In this document: one piece after another, positions 10,176 to 21,755 of the stretch
Layout of the letters: every line of letters begins with the position of its first letter
Numbering within the stretch: the stretch's first letter is position 1
Source: Thelonectria olida
Lineage: Eukaryota; Ascomycota; Sordariomycetes; Hypocreales; Nectriaceae
Length of the DNA: 64,000 bases
NCBI GenBank assembly: GCA_020736575.1
Contig: JAGPYM010000019.1
Coordinates: forward strand, 310,001-374,000
Direction: 5' to 3'
Notes under the pieces: generated by a model
The model's input: only the letters and a program-made list of their open reading frames with translations
Told to the model about the DNA's origin: nothing
The model's database searches: none
Program-made: the position numbers and the translations under genes

Positions 10176-13105
10176 ATGGATCCGCTTTCTGCATTGTCCG
10201 TTGCTGCTGCTTCAGTCCAATTTATCCAGTTCAGCACCAGCCTTATCTCGGGCAGTATCGAGATATATCAATCATCCGACGGCGCCAAGCAGAGCAATAG
10301 GACGGTTGAGTCGCTTATAGACAGACTCTCGAATCTGACTACAACCTTGGTAGAGGCAGAGCAGAAAAGTCAGGCTCAATCGGACACGGCTATTGAGGTC
10401 GAGTACAGCAGGCAGTTGAGAGTGATTGTCAACAAATGCCGGGCCATCAGCAAGGAGCTTTTTGACGTCTTGGCCGCTCTTAAGGGCAGTGGGCGACATC
10501 GTATCACTCAGAGCTTCCTATCGTCTGTCAAGGCGATAAGGAGAGAAAATAAGATCAAGAATTTGGAACAAGAGCTACGATGGGCGCACAATGAGCTGGG
10601 CGGTTGTCTCCTGGCCTTGATGCAGTGGGTTTTTTTGGGTTGATTCTCTTGGAAACTCGGCATTCGCTGATGATGCATTGCAGTAATAAACAATCAGGTA
10701 TTCTGTCAGCGTTGCAGCGGCTATCACAACGCCTTGATAGTATGGCGATATCCCACGAGCGACGACTCGGCTCACTGGCGAGCACCCTCGGAGCGACAGT
10801 CACTGAAAGAAATCGAGCCCTCTCCAGCGAGTTGGGGGCTCTGATGTCTAGCATCGCCAGGGAGGTTGAGCTTTCTCAGGCGCAGCTCAGGATCCTGGAG
10901 AGTCTGAGATACACCACCATGAAGATGCGTGAGAGTTCGATATCCAGGGCCCACCGGAAAACATACAGATGGATCCTTCAGCCTTCTTCCAGGAGCAAAA
11001 ACTCAAATGTCCGTTTCATCGAATGGCTACAGCAAGGCACTGGCCTTTTCTGGATAGCCGGCAAACCGGGCAGCGGCAAATCTACCCTCATGAAGCTTCT
11101 GCACTCCCATGAGAAGACCGAAGACGCGCTCCGAGTCTGGGCGCGATCCAGTCCTCTCGTGGTCGCCAGCCACTTCTTTTGGTACGCCGGTGTTGATTTG
11201 CAGAAGTCTCAGGAAGGCCTGCTGCGGACGCTGCTGGACAAGATCTTGACCGAATGTCCCCACCTGATGCCTCTCCTCTGCCCCAAACGCTGGAATGATA
11301 CTCGCCAGCAGGGGTATCCGTGGACGATGGAAGAGCTCCTCCGCGCTTTCGAGAATTTAAAGAGCAGCTCTGTGACAGATTCAAAGTTCTGCTTCTTCAT
11401 AGACGCCTTGGATGAGTATCGCGGTAACTGCGCTGACATCGCCAAAGTCGTGGCGAAATTGTGCGAGTCTCCCAATATCAAAGTCTGCTTTTCCGGCCGA
11501 GAGTGGCCGGCACTCGAGAATATGTTCGGCCCCAAACGACATGACCAAAGTCTCCGGGTCCAGAAGATCCAGATGCAACTTCTCACCAAAGACGACATCC
11601 ACCGGTACGTCAGTGATCAACTCGGAAGTGATCTGCGGTACCAACGATTCAAGAGATCACTCGATGACTATCCAGTCTCCACCCAGAAGATAGATTTACT
11701 CCAAGAGATCACAGATCGAGCTCAAGGTGTCTTCCTTTGGGTCACGCTAGTTTGCGACAACTTGCTTCGCGGTCTTTCCAACGACGACAGCTTAAAAACA
11801 TTGCAGAAACGCCTTCACAGCCTTCCCACGGACCTCGATGACTACTTTGGTCAGATGCTGTCTCGGTTGGATCCTGTTTATCTAGGCTATTGTGTGGAGA
11901 TGCTGCAGCTCGTGATGGCGTCTAGACGGCCACTTTCGGTCCGGGTCTTCGACTTTTTAGAAGCAGATCTGATTTTTGCACTCTCGGACAATCCGGGCAT
12001 GCCTCCCGTCACCAACGACGTAAGAGAAACGAGGCTAAAATCTATCGGCGCCGACCTTATGGAATTTGTTGCCCCCAGGCGCCTTTGGGACGTTCTTGGT
12101 CTTGACGTCGTGTTCATTCATCGTACCGTCCATGAATTCATGTCAACTTCCCGCATGCAGGAATTTCTAGCCAAGCACACACGCCGCTTCTTCGATGTCC
12201 ACACATATCTGTCCCAAGCCTTTCTCGCCCTCACTCAGATTATCGGCTCGAGCAGCACGAGCATCCAAACCAAGCGTGCAGAGATTGGTAATGAGGTCAA
12301 TGCTATTTTGGATGAGATGGGTTATCACATGAGGCAAATGGAACGACAAGAAATTGTCAAGCACAACATACTTCTTGATCTAATTATCCACCTCGACCGT
12401 TCTCTCGATGCACTTTACGACAAGCATGGCTTTACCCCATCTCCACTTCCAGGATGGGGTGATGGGTACGAGTCGAACTATGTTGCAGCGTTTGCCGCAC
12501 ACCAGGGGCTCTGTGGGATGGTTGGCCGGCAATTACATCGCCCCGGTGGAATCATTAATGACACGAACTACATGTTTCCACTAATCCACTACGCACTCCA
12601 TCGCATTTGGTTCGCGCCAGCGGAACACCAAGAAAAGAAACGAGATATGGTGCGAGTGCTGCTCCGTCACGGAGCCAAGCCCGATTATCCATGCCCTGGT
12701 GGCAGCCCCTGGAAAAGATTTATCGAGGGATGCAAGACACAAAACCATGGGATAGTTCATTCTGATATGGTTCCAATCATGATGGCTTTGATCGATGCTG
12801 GAGCATGTCCGCTTGTGGCTAAGGACTTGGTCTCGTCAACTCCCATTGCGTCATCCGACTGGCACATCGGTGCGGGTACGGACTCACTTGAACGATTGAA
12901 ATATGCTGTGGTGAACCACCGCATTTCCGCCCATCTGCCTTGCCTTATACGGCCGATCTACTATGACTTTATGTCTCGGACGGTGCTGAAGCCTTTCGTT
13001 GGCAACACGCTCCGGTTCGAGCTCTTCCAAGTGGGACTGATATCGAGCATTGTCGTTTCGCTTCTATGCTTTCTTACCTATACGCCACTTGATGTTGAAG
13101 AATAG
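10176..13105 (+). CDS. NACHT STAND NTPase (NLR-like)
   Basis: Exons 10176-10624 and 10684-13105 join across a 59 nt intron (GTGGGT...TTGCAG) to 956 residues. The N-terminus (MDPLSALSVAAASVQFIQF) is the classic opening of the helical N-terminal domains of fungal STAND proteins. Walker A (AGKPGSGKST) lies near residue 277 and Walker B (CFFIDALDEY) near 390, defining a NACHT domain. VFLWVTLVCDNLLRG near 505 and the following helices match the post-NACHT region of fungal proteins lacking WD40 or long ankyrin tails. A hydrophobic segment (ISSIVVSLLCFLTY) sits just before the stop and could be a membrane helix. These proteins are thought to be ligand-gated oligomerising switches in allorecognition or defence. 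The frame stays open for 70 codons after the TAG. Confidence 0.85.
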
Positions 13106-13318
13106 TGGCAAAAGGAAGCCGCTAGAAAGAGCCGGAAAAGGCTGGCACAAATACTCAGTGCCGATGGCGCATTGATCACGTATCAAGGTCGGAACCTGCT
13201 CTGGCTCCCGTCACAGTATCGTCCATTGACGTCAGCGATCGCAGCATCGGCTTTCATTCTCAGTTGCAAGTCGGGACGGGTCTTATTATTCCGGTTCTCG
13301 GGGGACGCTCCTTATTAG
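13106..13318 (+). other. In-frame open extension after the STAND stop codon
   Basis: Directly after the TAG at 13103-13105 the same frame is open for 70 codons to a TAG at 13316. It begins with a basic, amphipathic stretch (QKEAARKSRKRL), which would sit naturally just after the preceding hydrophobic segment. This suggests that the stop is recent (CAG to TAG) or that readthrough gives a longer C-terminus. Confidence 0.4.
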
Positions 13319-13352
13319 GGTGCTATATTAACCTGTCGGTCGGTATATTGAT

Positions 13353-14171
13353 CTATCGGTCAGTACCAGTTCCGTCTTCGATATAGAATGGAAGCAGAGC
13401 AAATTTTCTGGTTGCAAAGGATGGATACGACTGGTTCAGCAGCCCAATGTTGCACGCCATCTCCTTGATCTTTGCGGTCAACTTCCTCCACTGTTGGTCC
13501 GGGGCTGCTAGGCTCGATCTCGCCGTGATGCTGGCCGGATCCATCAGAATGGTGCTCTGAATACCAAACAGAGATGATTGGAGGGGTGTAAGAAGTCACA
13601 AAATGAGCACCATGCTGGTTCCAGAGAAGAAGACGGGCCAGTGCCTGGGCAGGAACATTAGCATGAGGACTTGTGACCAGGATTCGTCCTGCACTCACTT
13701 TCGGCGAGCTGCCTTGAATGGAACGACGGCAATAAACTCGGATGGATAATCCAAGAATGCCGAGTCCTTCGCCAGGGCTCCATTCGGTTTGGATAGCTGA
13801 AACCAAGGCTGCATCCTCTTGACATCCAAATCGATCCATGTCCAGATCAAGCTATAGGAAATAGCAATGATGGTGGGGAGGTAGAGGTAGCTGAGCATGA
13901 CATACTGCGGGATGTCATCTTGAGACGAGGATAGCGCCAAGCCTCCTTGCGCTTGGCTTCTTTGCGCAAGAATCTCAATCACGGCGCAGAGGAGGAGGCA
14001 GAGGCTGATCCAGGTCGCGAGAACCGGGGTTGACAGCGACAGCGGCTTCCAGCCAGTCGCCCGCCCAACCTGCGTGTACCGCTTCAGAGCCATGGCATGA
14101 CAAAGAAAAGCTGGAAAGGCTATTGCAGAGGATAGAAAACTTGCATGAGGAAGCTCGATAGGCGCGTCCAC
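13353..14171 (-). pseudogene. DUF3433 membrane protein, truncated pseudogene
   Basis: The first visible exon contains a membrane helix (LATWISLCLLLCAVIEIL), then YVMLSYLYLPTIIAISYSL and the family signature VKRMQPWFQLSKPNGA with FLDYPSEF and VPFKAARR. A GTGAGT...CCCAG intron joins to HWPVFFSGTSM in the next exon, which is the expected DUF3433 continuation. There a TGA at 13598-13596 stands where Trp is expected before LLTPLQS. The frame resumes through NIGLLNQSYPSFATRKFALL and ends at a TAG at 13355. DUF3433 proteins are several hundred residues longer, so the 3' part is gone. An in-frame ATG lies at 14093; an upstream exon may exist. The TGG to TGA change is a transition. Confidence 0.7.
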
Positions 14172-14699
14172 GCATTATGTTTATCTTGGTCGACCGCCCT
14201 GGGGCATTTTTCTGCCCTTGATGTAGGCTCATTTTCAGAGCCAACACGCACATGTCCACTTGGGAGAACAAAGTCGCAGCCAAAATGGCGGTAGAAATGT
14301 TAAGGGAACCGGCCCCTGTCGTGTTGGTCGCCTTGCCGAGCAACGAGGTTGGGTTGAGCGCTGATTGGATTGCACGCATTGGCAAAAAACACTCTTGGCC
14401 AGTAGATGCCAAGTTGAGCGCCGGCCAGACACCACGGCGGTTATGCATCGATGGATGGCGAAAGTCCTGTCGCGTAACAAATCAATTAGCTAGGTGAGGG
14501 GTTCTCAAGTGTGCTGTTTTGGTATTTCTGTTTAGTTCAAATCGTATGTATATTTAAAAAATCTAATAGTTAGAGACTGGCGGTCGTCCGTTAAAACTAA
14601 TTGTATGTGTGTCTTTCAAGTGTAGGAATGGTTAATTATTACTACATGCCTACTTGACTAATAGCCGTCTACTACTAACGTACATTGGCTTCTAGGAGG
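14172..14699. other. Intergenic, AT-rich in part
   Basis: About 14520-14680 is AT-rich. The minus strand at 14200-14450 has short hydrophobic frames that might be upstream remains of the DUF3433 gene, but no exon join could be built. Confidence 0.35.
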
Positions 14700-15889
14700 C
14701 TAAACCAAGAGGTCAGAGATATCGCCATGTTTTATCCGGCATTCCCTGTCCTTGCTCGACGTATCTCCCCTCTTAAGACAGTCCAAGCATCCGAACCATC
14801 CCTTCTGCTTGGGAATGGTCGCTGACAGAACAAGCAAACTCCGCGTCAAGCTGTCTGTTCTATCTCCCCCACAGGAACATCTATACCCTGACGTGCAATC
14901 CCTCACCGCGAGATGCGTCATGGAAGAAGCGGCTTTCAGTAGGGATCCGAGTCGGTGATCGCTCAAGTCCAGCTCATAAGGCACAAGTCCCGCTTTCCTC
15001 AGCCTCTCGGTATAGAATGCGATGACGTCTCTTGCCCGGTGGCATCCTGAAGTGAGACTTGCCCACTTCCACGTTGTCCACGGCCCCGTTATCGCGCGAT
15101 GATAGGCCTCGCAGAACCGAAATCGCTTTCGGTCCAAGTAATCTACACGTCAGTGTTAGTAAACAGCCTGGGTTGCATCTCCAGGTTTTAATTCTTACTG
15201 CTAACGTCTTGGTGTAGGAGAGGATGGTCAATCAGCTGGACCGCCTGCGTCTGCTCTCCTGCAAGTGGCCCCTTGTGATGAAGAAGAAGCCTCCATGCCA
15301 CCTCGCAGAACTCGTATGGCAAATCCGCGACATACGCGAAGATCAGAAGGCAACAGATATCCTCAATTGGTGCTTGGCTTAGATTGTCCAGGTAAAGCAA
15401 CCAGTTTCTGATCCACAAGGCGCCGGAATATTTGAGCGTTTGGGTGCAGTGGTACTTGTCGCATATGCCAGCCAAGGCGAGGAGCAAGCTGGAGCTCGGC
15501 CGGGCGACGATGTCATCGACTTTGAAATGCAGCACTTTACACAGAAGCACCATCGCGGAAAGGTCGTCGTCAGGAAGCGCAAGCCGGAATGGCTCCTGGT
15601 CGGGTGATGTCTTCGCGTTTGACAGTTGGACGCCCTCACGAAACCTCCCATCGAGCATGGCTTGGAACACGGGTGAGGCAGTCGAAAGGATCTTGGAGGA
15701 GACCAATATCTCCCCATTCTCAGGCTCGGAAGGAGCATCGTCGGGGTCACTCTTGGGCGAGGGCTCTGCTTCTGGAGACGCTGATGTCTTGGTATATCCA
15801 TCTGTCTGAGGGTCGTACACGGCGACAATCACCATGTCGCCGGCAGGATCGACAGTGTGTCTGGATAGCATTGTCTCAGCTTTCGGCAT
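14700..15889 (-). CDS. BTB/POZ-domain protein
   Basis: Exons 15889-15199 and 15142-14700 join across a 56 nt intron (GTAAGA...TGTAG) to 377 residues. The segment GEILVSSKILSTASPVFQAM followed by LDGRFREG near residues 60-85 is the core of the BTB/POZ fold of fungal nuclear-pore-like BTB proteins. An acidic Ser/Pro-rich stretch precedes it. The region LLLALAGICDKYHCTQTLKY near 130-150 is the usual continuation in this family. The second exon has a Cys-rich part (CTSGYRCSCGG). BTB domains mediate dimerisation or cullin-3 binding; no partner domain is visible. Both splice sites and the frame are intact, so the gene is probably functional. Confidence 0.75.
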
Positions 15890-17640
15890 TGGGGAAATGA
15901 GCGGTGGGTTTCTCGATGTTTGGCTGAGAGGGATTGCAGGTGCAGGAGCAAAAGTCGAAAGCTATGCCGCGTAATTTGGGGTATATTGGGGCCACTGAAT
16001 ATGATGATGCACGTCGATGGTCAAGCTAATTAGTTACTTCGTGAGGCTGGCTGAGTGAGCGACTGGTGCCTCAGGCATCCAATAGCCGATCACTGACACT
16101 CAATCAGCCCCAGCGCTTCGTCGACGAGTTGGCAGTGATTGCATGGAGCCTTGAGCTTGGCGCCCTGTGATTGAGATGATAAGCGCCCGTGATGTACGGA
16201 GACTTAAACCAAATCAGGACCAGGCCCGAGAAGATACTACCCCCGGCAACAACAATAAACCATTCACCGATAGAGAGTGGAATGGGCTTAGGGTTTTAGG
16301 CCATGCCGGGTATGCCGGGTATGCCATTTGATTGAACCGGGAATAAGGGCCGGTTGCTGAAGCTGAACTTACTTAAGGTAGTCCATGGGTCATCAACGCA
16401 TGGCTTCTCTTTTCCCGTCACCATGGCCTGCGAGACTGACGAGTCCGTAGAAGTGCCTAGTTTGAAATGCTATCTAAAGTTTTGATCTTAATTAGATGCC
16501 AAGGATGAATGACAATGGAAGTTATCGTTTAAAAAGGCTCTCTTCCCTCATCAGTGACCTGCAAAGCCTCCTTTCCGCAGCCCCAAAGGCTACCCTACAC
16601 TCACAGACCGGAAAATGTGTGGACTCAAAATCATGCTTTGCAACTCGAAGACTTCCACCCGCACTGGCCCTTGGCTGAGAAAGATTCTCTGCCGTCACCT
16701 CTAGAGGTGGAGGAGTATTCGGGATGGTAAAATCAAACCAGCGCATGTGCAGACTCAGGAAGGGAAGCAAGTGGGATCGTTATAGCGAAACCCAAGGGAC
16801 ACTCCTCAGCAAACCCGAAGTGATATCAAGAACCCGAGGGTGAAAAGCTCACAGCTTTTCATGTCGGCTGACCCTAGCAAGAACGTGTCCCACGTTGTTT
16901 ATAATGCGACCGGGGCAAGACGAATGAATCGTTCTCAGGGTGGAAGGGATTAGAAGCTGAAGATCAGCGCTTATTCCCGGAGAAATTCATATTCATTAAT
17001 ATGTCTATGCCTTACGAAAACACAGCCAATCGGCCCTATTTGTTGCTACCGTCCGATCTGTATCAGTTGCTTGCGTATGTGTTGTGGTTCTGCAATAGCT
17101 ACCCGTGTACGATACACGCAGGGTTGATTGTCTCGATAAACCGTACCAACTCAGGATGTCAAGCGACCTCACATAATGGAAGCGGAAACGAAAATCATGG
17201 CATCTCCCCTGCAGATGTTCGCTTTCGCATTGAGTTCGGGACATCGGCACGTTTTCTCATGTGCCACGCGGCCATTACATCTGGTGCTCAATCACCAGGA
17301 GCCGAATGAGTAAATGGATTGCCAAAGGCAATACAGCTGACAGTAATTCTGACACATTTTCTAACGACGTGAATAGGTCCACGATGGGTTTCTAAAGCCT
17401 GTTGTGGTACAATATCCAATCCATCCTTGTCAAGATGAATACCGCCAATACTCTATCAATTACATGGATACATGACGACAGTGTTCTTCCGTCCACTCTC
17501 GGTGACAACAGGGGCCAAAGTCCTTCCTGGGAATCTCGCTTTCGCTTTTCATTCTGATGGTAGATATGATATCGTTTAGTCGGCTCAGCTGTCAAAGCCA
17601 TCACTAGATTCATCTTACCTCACTATTCTAAGCAACTAGC
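15890..17640. other. Intergenic, 1.75 kb, no gene recognised
   Basis: It holds the upstream regions of the BTB gene and the carboxylesterase. A short tandem repeat of ATGCCGGGT (three imperfect units) lies at about 16303-16330. Open frames near 16500 and 17000 have no family features. Confidence 0.45.
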
Positions 17641-19287
17641 ATGAAGATCTCTGATACACTCAAAGCTAGTGCGGTGTATGCCGTTCTAGCTTGTACATCT
17701 GCCACCAATGCCTATCTTTACAACACCACTATTCAAACCAACTATGGTCCTGTGAAGGGCGTTCCTGCTCTCAACGCCACGTGCTGCTCCTATCTCGCCG
17801 ACTATGAGAGCGTCACGGTCTGGAGAAGCATCCCTTTAGCCGCTGATACAGGCGGCGCAAACCGATGGAAGCCCCCGCAACCTCGCGCCCCATGGAACGA
17901 GACCTATGTGGCCGATTCTTTCGGTTCCGCATGTCCAGCTGGCACCGCACCCTACGGAGGAGCTGATACTGTTTACGACGAAGACTGCCTGAACCTCAAC
18001 ATCTGGACTTTGGCGAACAGCACCTCTGAGAAGCGGCCGGTGATGATATGGAGTTACCCAGCTGGCGCCAACAACGCGTGGGCCATGTTTGACGGGGGCG
18101 CCATGGCGCTTCAAGACGTCGTCGTTGTCAACTACAACTACCGCACTGGTCCATATGGCTGGCTTGCACTCCCGGAGCTATGGGAGGAGTCCGGAAACGT
18201 GACCACCGGCAACTATGGCATGCTTGATCAGGTTGCAGCGCTGAAATGGGTTCATGCAAACATTGCTGATTTTGGAGGCGACCCGGATCGCATCACCACT
18301 GTTGGGCAGTCCGCCGGCAGTGCAGTCGTATACCACACTGTCAACAGCCCTCTTGCCAAAGGCCTCATCGTCGGAGCTATTGCAGAGAGCGGCATCCAGG
18401 ATCCCCGAGATCCTGCCTCAACCTCACTCGCAGAGGGTTACAACAACATGTCAACCTCGATTGCCCTGAGCGAGAAGCTAATGTCACTGCTCAACGTGAC
18501 CACGCTCGAAGAGTTTCGCATGAACATTTCCGCCGAAACCATCAACGAGTATAGCGGCTTCACTGGCTTCTCGAACTGGAGAGGGACCTTGGATGGCTAC
18601 GCACTTCCAATGACCTACTGGGAAGAACTTCAGAAGGGCCCTGCTAATGATGTCCCTCTGATGACGGGAAACACCAAAGACGAGTCCGGCGCGTCCTATG
18701 GCACGAACGTGACTGTGGACAAGTACCAGGACTCTGTCAAGTCTACATATGGGGATTATGCTGCTCGGTTCTTGGAGGCATATCCAGCGTCCAACTCGAC
18801 CCAAGCGTCCATGAACACGAATCTCATGGCACGCGACGCATCTCTCGTCGGGTCCTGGAACTTTGGCAATCACTGGTCCAAGACGGCTTCGTCGCCATTC
18901 TACAGCTACTACTGGGACCACGCACCTCCGGGACAGAGCCAGGGCGCTTATCATATGTCGGAGATTACGTACATGTTCAACAACCTCTGCGGCACCAACC
19001 TGCCGTGGACCAGCGTGGACTATCAGGTCGCAACGACGCTCAACGCATACTGGGCAAACTTCATCAAGACGCAGAACCCCCAACACTGGGGCGAGCTATG
19101 GGAACGGGTCGTTGGCGTACTGGGCGCCGAGCAACAGCTCCAGTGCGACGACTTTTCACCTTTCGCTGGCGGCTCCTGTGAATGCCAACGGCTTGCCTGT
19201 GGGTTATGCGCAAGTGCCAATTGCGACCGAAAGCATGTCACGCTGTGGACGGAGTACTTTTCCAGCAGGACCAATGCTACGCTCTAG
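17641..19287 (+). CDS. Secreted type-B carboxylesterase/lipase with two compensating frameshifts
   Basis: A single 548-codon exon begins with a signal peptide (MKISDTLKASAVYAVLAC). Family motifs are EDCLNLNIW, a GMLDQVAALKWV helix, the nucleophile elbow GQSAGS near residue 223, an acidic NTKDESG near 340 and the catalytic His in AYHMSEI near 438. These enzymes hydrolyse ester bonds outside the cell. Between about 19081 and 19234 the annotated frame yields a Cys-rich sequence unlike the family, while the next frame gives SLAYWAPSNSSSATTFHLS and VPIATES, which do fit. The original frame then resumes with VTLWTEYF. An extra C in a five-C run at 19077-19081 and a missing base near 19234 explain this. 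The catalytic triad lies upstream of the shift. Confidence 0.85.
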   Translation: MKISDTLKASAVYAVLACTSATNAYLYNTTIQTNYGPVKGVPALNATCCSYLADYESVTVWRSIPLAADTGGANRWKPPQPRAPWNETYVADSFGSACPAGTAPYGGADTVYDEDCLNLNIWTLANSTSEKRPVMIWSYPAGANNAWAMFDGGAMALQDVVVVNYNYRTGPYGWLALPELWEESGNVTTGNYGMLDQVAALKWVHANIADFGGDPDRITTVGQSAGSAVVYHTVNSPLAKGLIVGAIAESGIQDPRDPASTSLAEGYNNMSTSIALSEKLMSLLNVTTLEEFRMNISAETINEYSGFTGFSNWRGTLDGYALPMTYWEELQKGPANDVPLMTGNTKDESGASYGTNVTVDKYQDSVKSTYGDYAARFLEAYPASNSTQASMNTNLMARDASLVGSWNFGNHWSKTASSPFYSYYWDHAPPGQSQGAYHMSEITYMFNNLCGTNLPWTSVDYQVATTLNAYWANFIKTQNPQHWGELWERVVGVLGAEQQLQCDDFSPFAGGSCECQRLACGLCASANCDRKHVTLWTEYFSSRTNATL

Positions 19288-20079
19288 GGACATGCCTTGA
19301 TGCCGTAGACCGGTGCTTGGTGCATGACTCATGAGAGAGTTGATTAGGCATGTATATATCTAATTTAGCAACTTGGTGAACCGGGAAGCTGGAACGGATA
19401 GTGTCGCTAGGGGTCGCCCTATGACTATTCGAGAGCAAGTGGCCTGGCTAGAAAAACTCAATAGAAAATGGCATTCGTTTTTGTCGTCATCACCCAGGAC
19501 GGGATCTGTCTTGAGATGGTGGCAAACAAATTGCGCAACTTAACTCTACTGCATGCCACTACGCCATGATTGCTTGAGCTTCACAGCATAGACACAGCAG
19601 ATAATTGCCTTGATCCAGGCCCATCGAACATTTGGAATCCGAGGACCGAGACATCTCTAGTGATGACTGCACTGATGAAGCGTCGCAACGGCGTGAGTAA
19701 GCAACTGGAATCAAAATGGACTCATCCTCCCTAACCCTGGTACAGGCCTGGCATAACCCTGACGGACGGCAAATGTTCTCCGTATTCCCGTTAGGTAACG
19801 TCTGTACGTGAGTCTCCCCGCACTCCGACCAGGGGTCCAACGCTCCCAACGCTCGTTAGCCGATGCTTGGGTCCATTCAACCGAAAAGACGCGATCCTTT
19901 AACTTAACTAGATGATTCCCTGGATTAACTCCCTTGTCCCAGCCGGTCCAGGCCATCTGACCATCTCCTCTTTTTCCCCAGATCAAATCTTTCTTCCCCG
20001 CTCTTCTCCCCTCGAGCAATGCCGTCGTCGCCCTCGTCTTCTTCCCAGGCGCAGCTTCGCCCATGACGCCCGCATAACC
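19288..20079. other. Intergenic between carboxylesterase and membrane protein
   Basis: No gene recognised. A CT-rich leader (19960-20040) precedes the start at 20080; an upstream ATG at 20063 is followed by a stop after four codons and could act as a minimal upstream reading frame. Confidence 0.4.
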
Positions 20080-21390
20080 ATGTCATTGTCTGCGGACGTG
20101 ACCTTTGCCATCGCCTCGGCCAGCATCTGCGCCGCCCTGATCCTCGTGCGTTGCGGCTACCGCCTCTTGTCGCGATGCAAGTCGCACGTCGCTTGCCACC
20201 GCAGCTGGCACTCGGATGACGCCTACATGGCCTTCGCCCTGCTGCCGCTCGTCGGCCGCACGACTTGCATCGCCGTCTCCTTCGTCCTCAATCCGAACCA
20301 TGCGCATGCCATTGCCACCGTCGCCGAGGCGGGCGTGCAGAGCTTGACCGTCGCGCAACTCGAGCAGAGATATATCACGTCATACAAGCTGCTAATAGGC
20401 GGTCGCATATGCTACGCGTTATTGTCCGTCACCTGACTTCAATCTTGTCGTCGTCGCCTAACTAACTGTCGCATCAGTCTATGGTCGCTGAAGCTGTGTC
20501 TGCTCAACTTCTACTCTCGTTTCGTCCACGTTCTCCGTTGGGGGGAGGGCGCCTCCCGCGCGCTTTGGTGGTTCATTGTCATCAGTTTCGTCATTGTTCT
20601 CATAACCACCCTGGCGGACTGCCAGCCGATGCACCTGTAGGTTCCCTCGACTGCATCTCCCATGACCCGTTCCGAATGACTGACTGAAATGACTTGTAGC
20701 ATGTGGAGCGTCGAGAAACGTACGTTGCAAATATCCATTGAGCATTCTGGGCACCATGTCAACATCTACTAAATCAACTTCTCTACAGATAAATGTCAAA
20801 AGGCCTTGGGAAACCTGGTTACCATGGCAGTCTTTAACATCCTCACGGATATTGCCCTGATCATCTTCCCCTTTCCGATCCTGCGATATATCAAAATCAA
20901 CACTAAAGCGTATGCGCAATCAAGTCGCTTTTGAACTCTCCTTCATGCCATGGCTAACGGACTCGCAGGCGGCTACCGCTCATCTTCCTATTCTGCCTGG
21001 CTGGATTCGTCGTTGCCATTACCATCATACGCTTGCCCCTTATCCTCAATGAATCGGTCTCACAAAGATCACGATCAATGGTAATTACAAACAAATCTAT
21101 ATCTTCAACTACTCCCTGCGTTAAAATGTTACTAAATTCACCGACTCTAGTGGGCATCAATCGAAATTCTATGCGCCTGTGTCGTAGCCAACACAGCCTT
21201 CTATTACGCCTTCTTCAAGGAGGTCCAGAGAGGACATGATACGTCGGCCGCCCCCTCAAGCAACGTCGGCCGTATGAACTTTTACCACACGCCATCACAA
21301 TCTCGACATGTTCGGCCCTCGGAAAGCCTCGAGCTGACTGATGCCGCAAGGCACAGTAGCTTGTCTGTATATGCACACTCAGGTGGGTAG
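20080..21390 (+). CDS. Pth11-like rhodopsin-domain integral membrane protein
   Basis: Six exons (20080-20423, 20478-20636, 20700-20719, 20789-20909, 20969-21080, 21151-21390) join without a stop to 331 residues. All five introns are 54-70 nt. The third exon is only 20 nt. Family features are YITSYKLLIGGRICYALF joining to LWSLKLCLLNFYSR, then TTLADCQPMHLMWSV, then KCQKALGNLVTMAVFNILTD with IALIIFPFPILRYI, and WASIEILCACVVANTAFYY: about seven membrane helices and a polar tail. Fungal rhodopsin-domain proteins of this type are related to Pth11-like GPCR candidates, but ligands are mostly unknown. The first 70 residues are short and unusual for the family. Confidence 0.82.
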
Positions 21391-21755
21391 CAATTCCCCC
21401 GTCTACAGGCTTACTCACTCCAGTGTCTGCCTGGTAGTGTCGGTAAGTATGACGAAGACTAAGAAATAATACAGAAATAATACATACACCAAAAAGCTCA
21501 GAGGGTTTCGCCGTTCATGTTCCCTGACCCGGCTCCATTCAGCGATTCGCCGGTTTTCTTGATTGTCCGTGGTCGGGCAGAGTCAACTCAGGAGGGTGTC
21601 TGGCTTTACTAATTGAAATATAATGATATGATTTCACTTGACGTTTCTTCGTAGAAGCTGATATACCTAGTCAAACCCTCATTAACTAACACAAACTGAA
21701 GTAATCCTGCCTTTGCCTTTTGTTCGCTCAATCACGATGCCTTTATTTCCTACAT
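21391..21755. other. Intergenic, convergent gene ends
   Basis: It contains the 3' flanks of the rhodopsin-domain gene and the histidine phosphatase gene, which converge here. No other feature seen. Confidence 0.5.
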
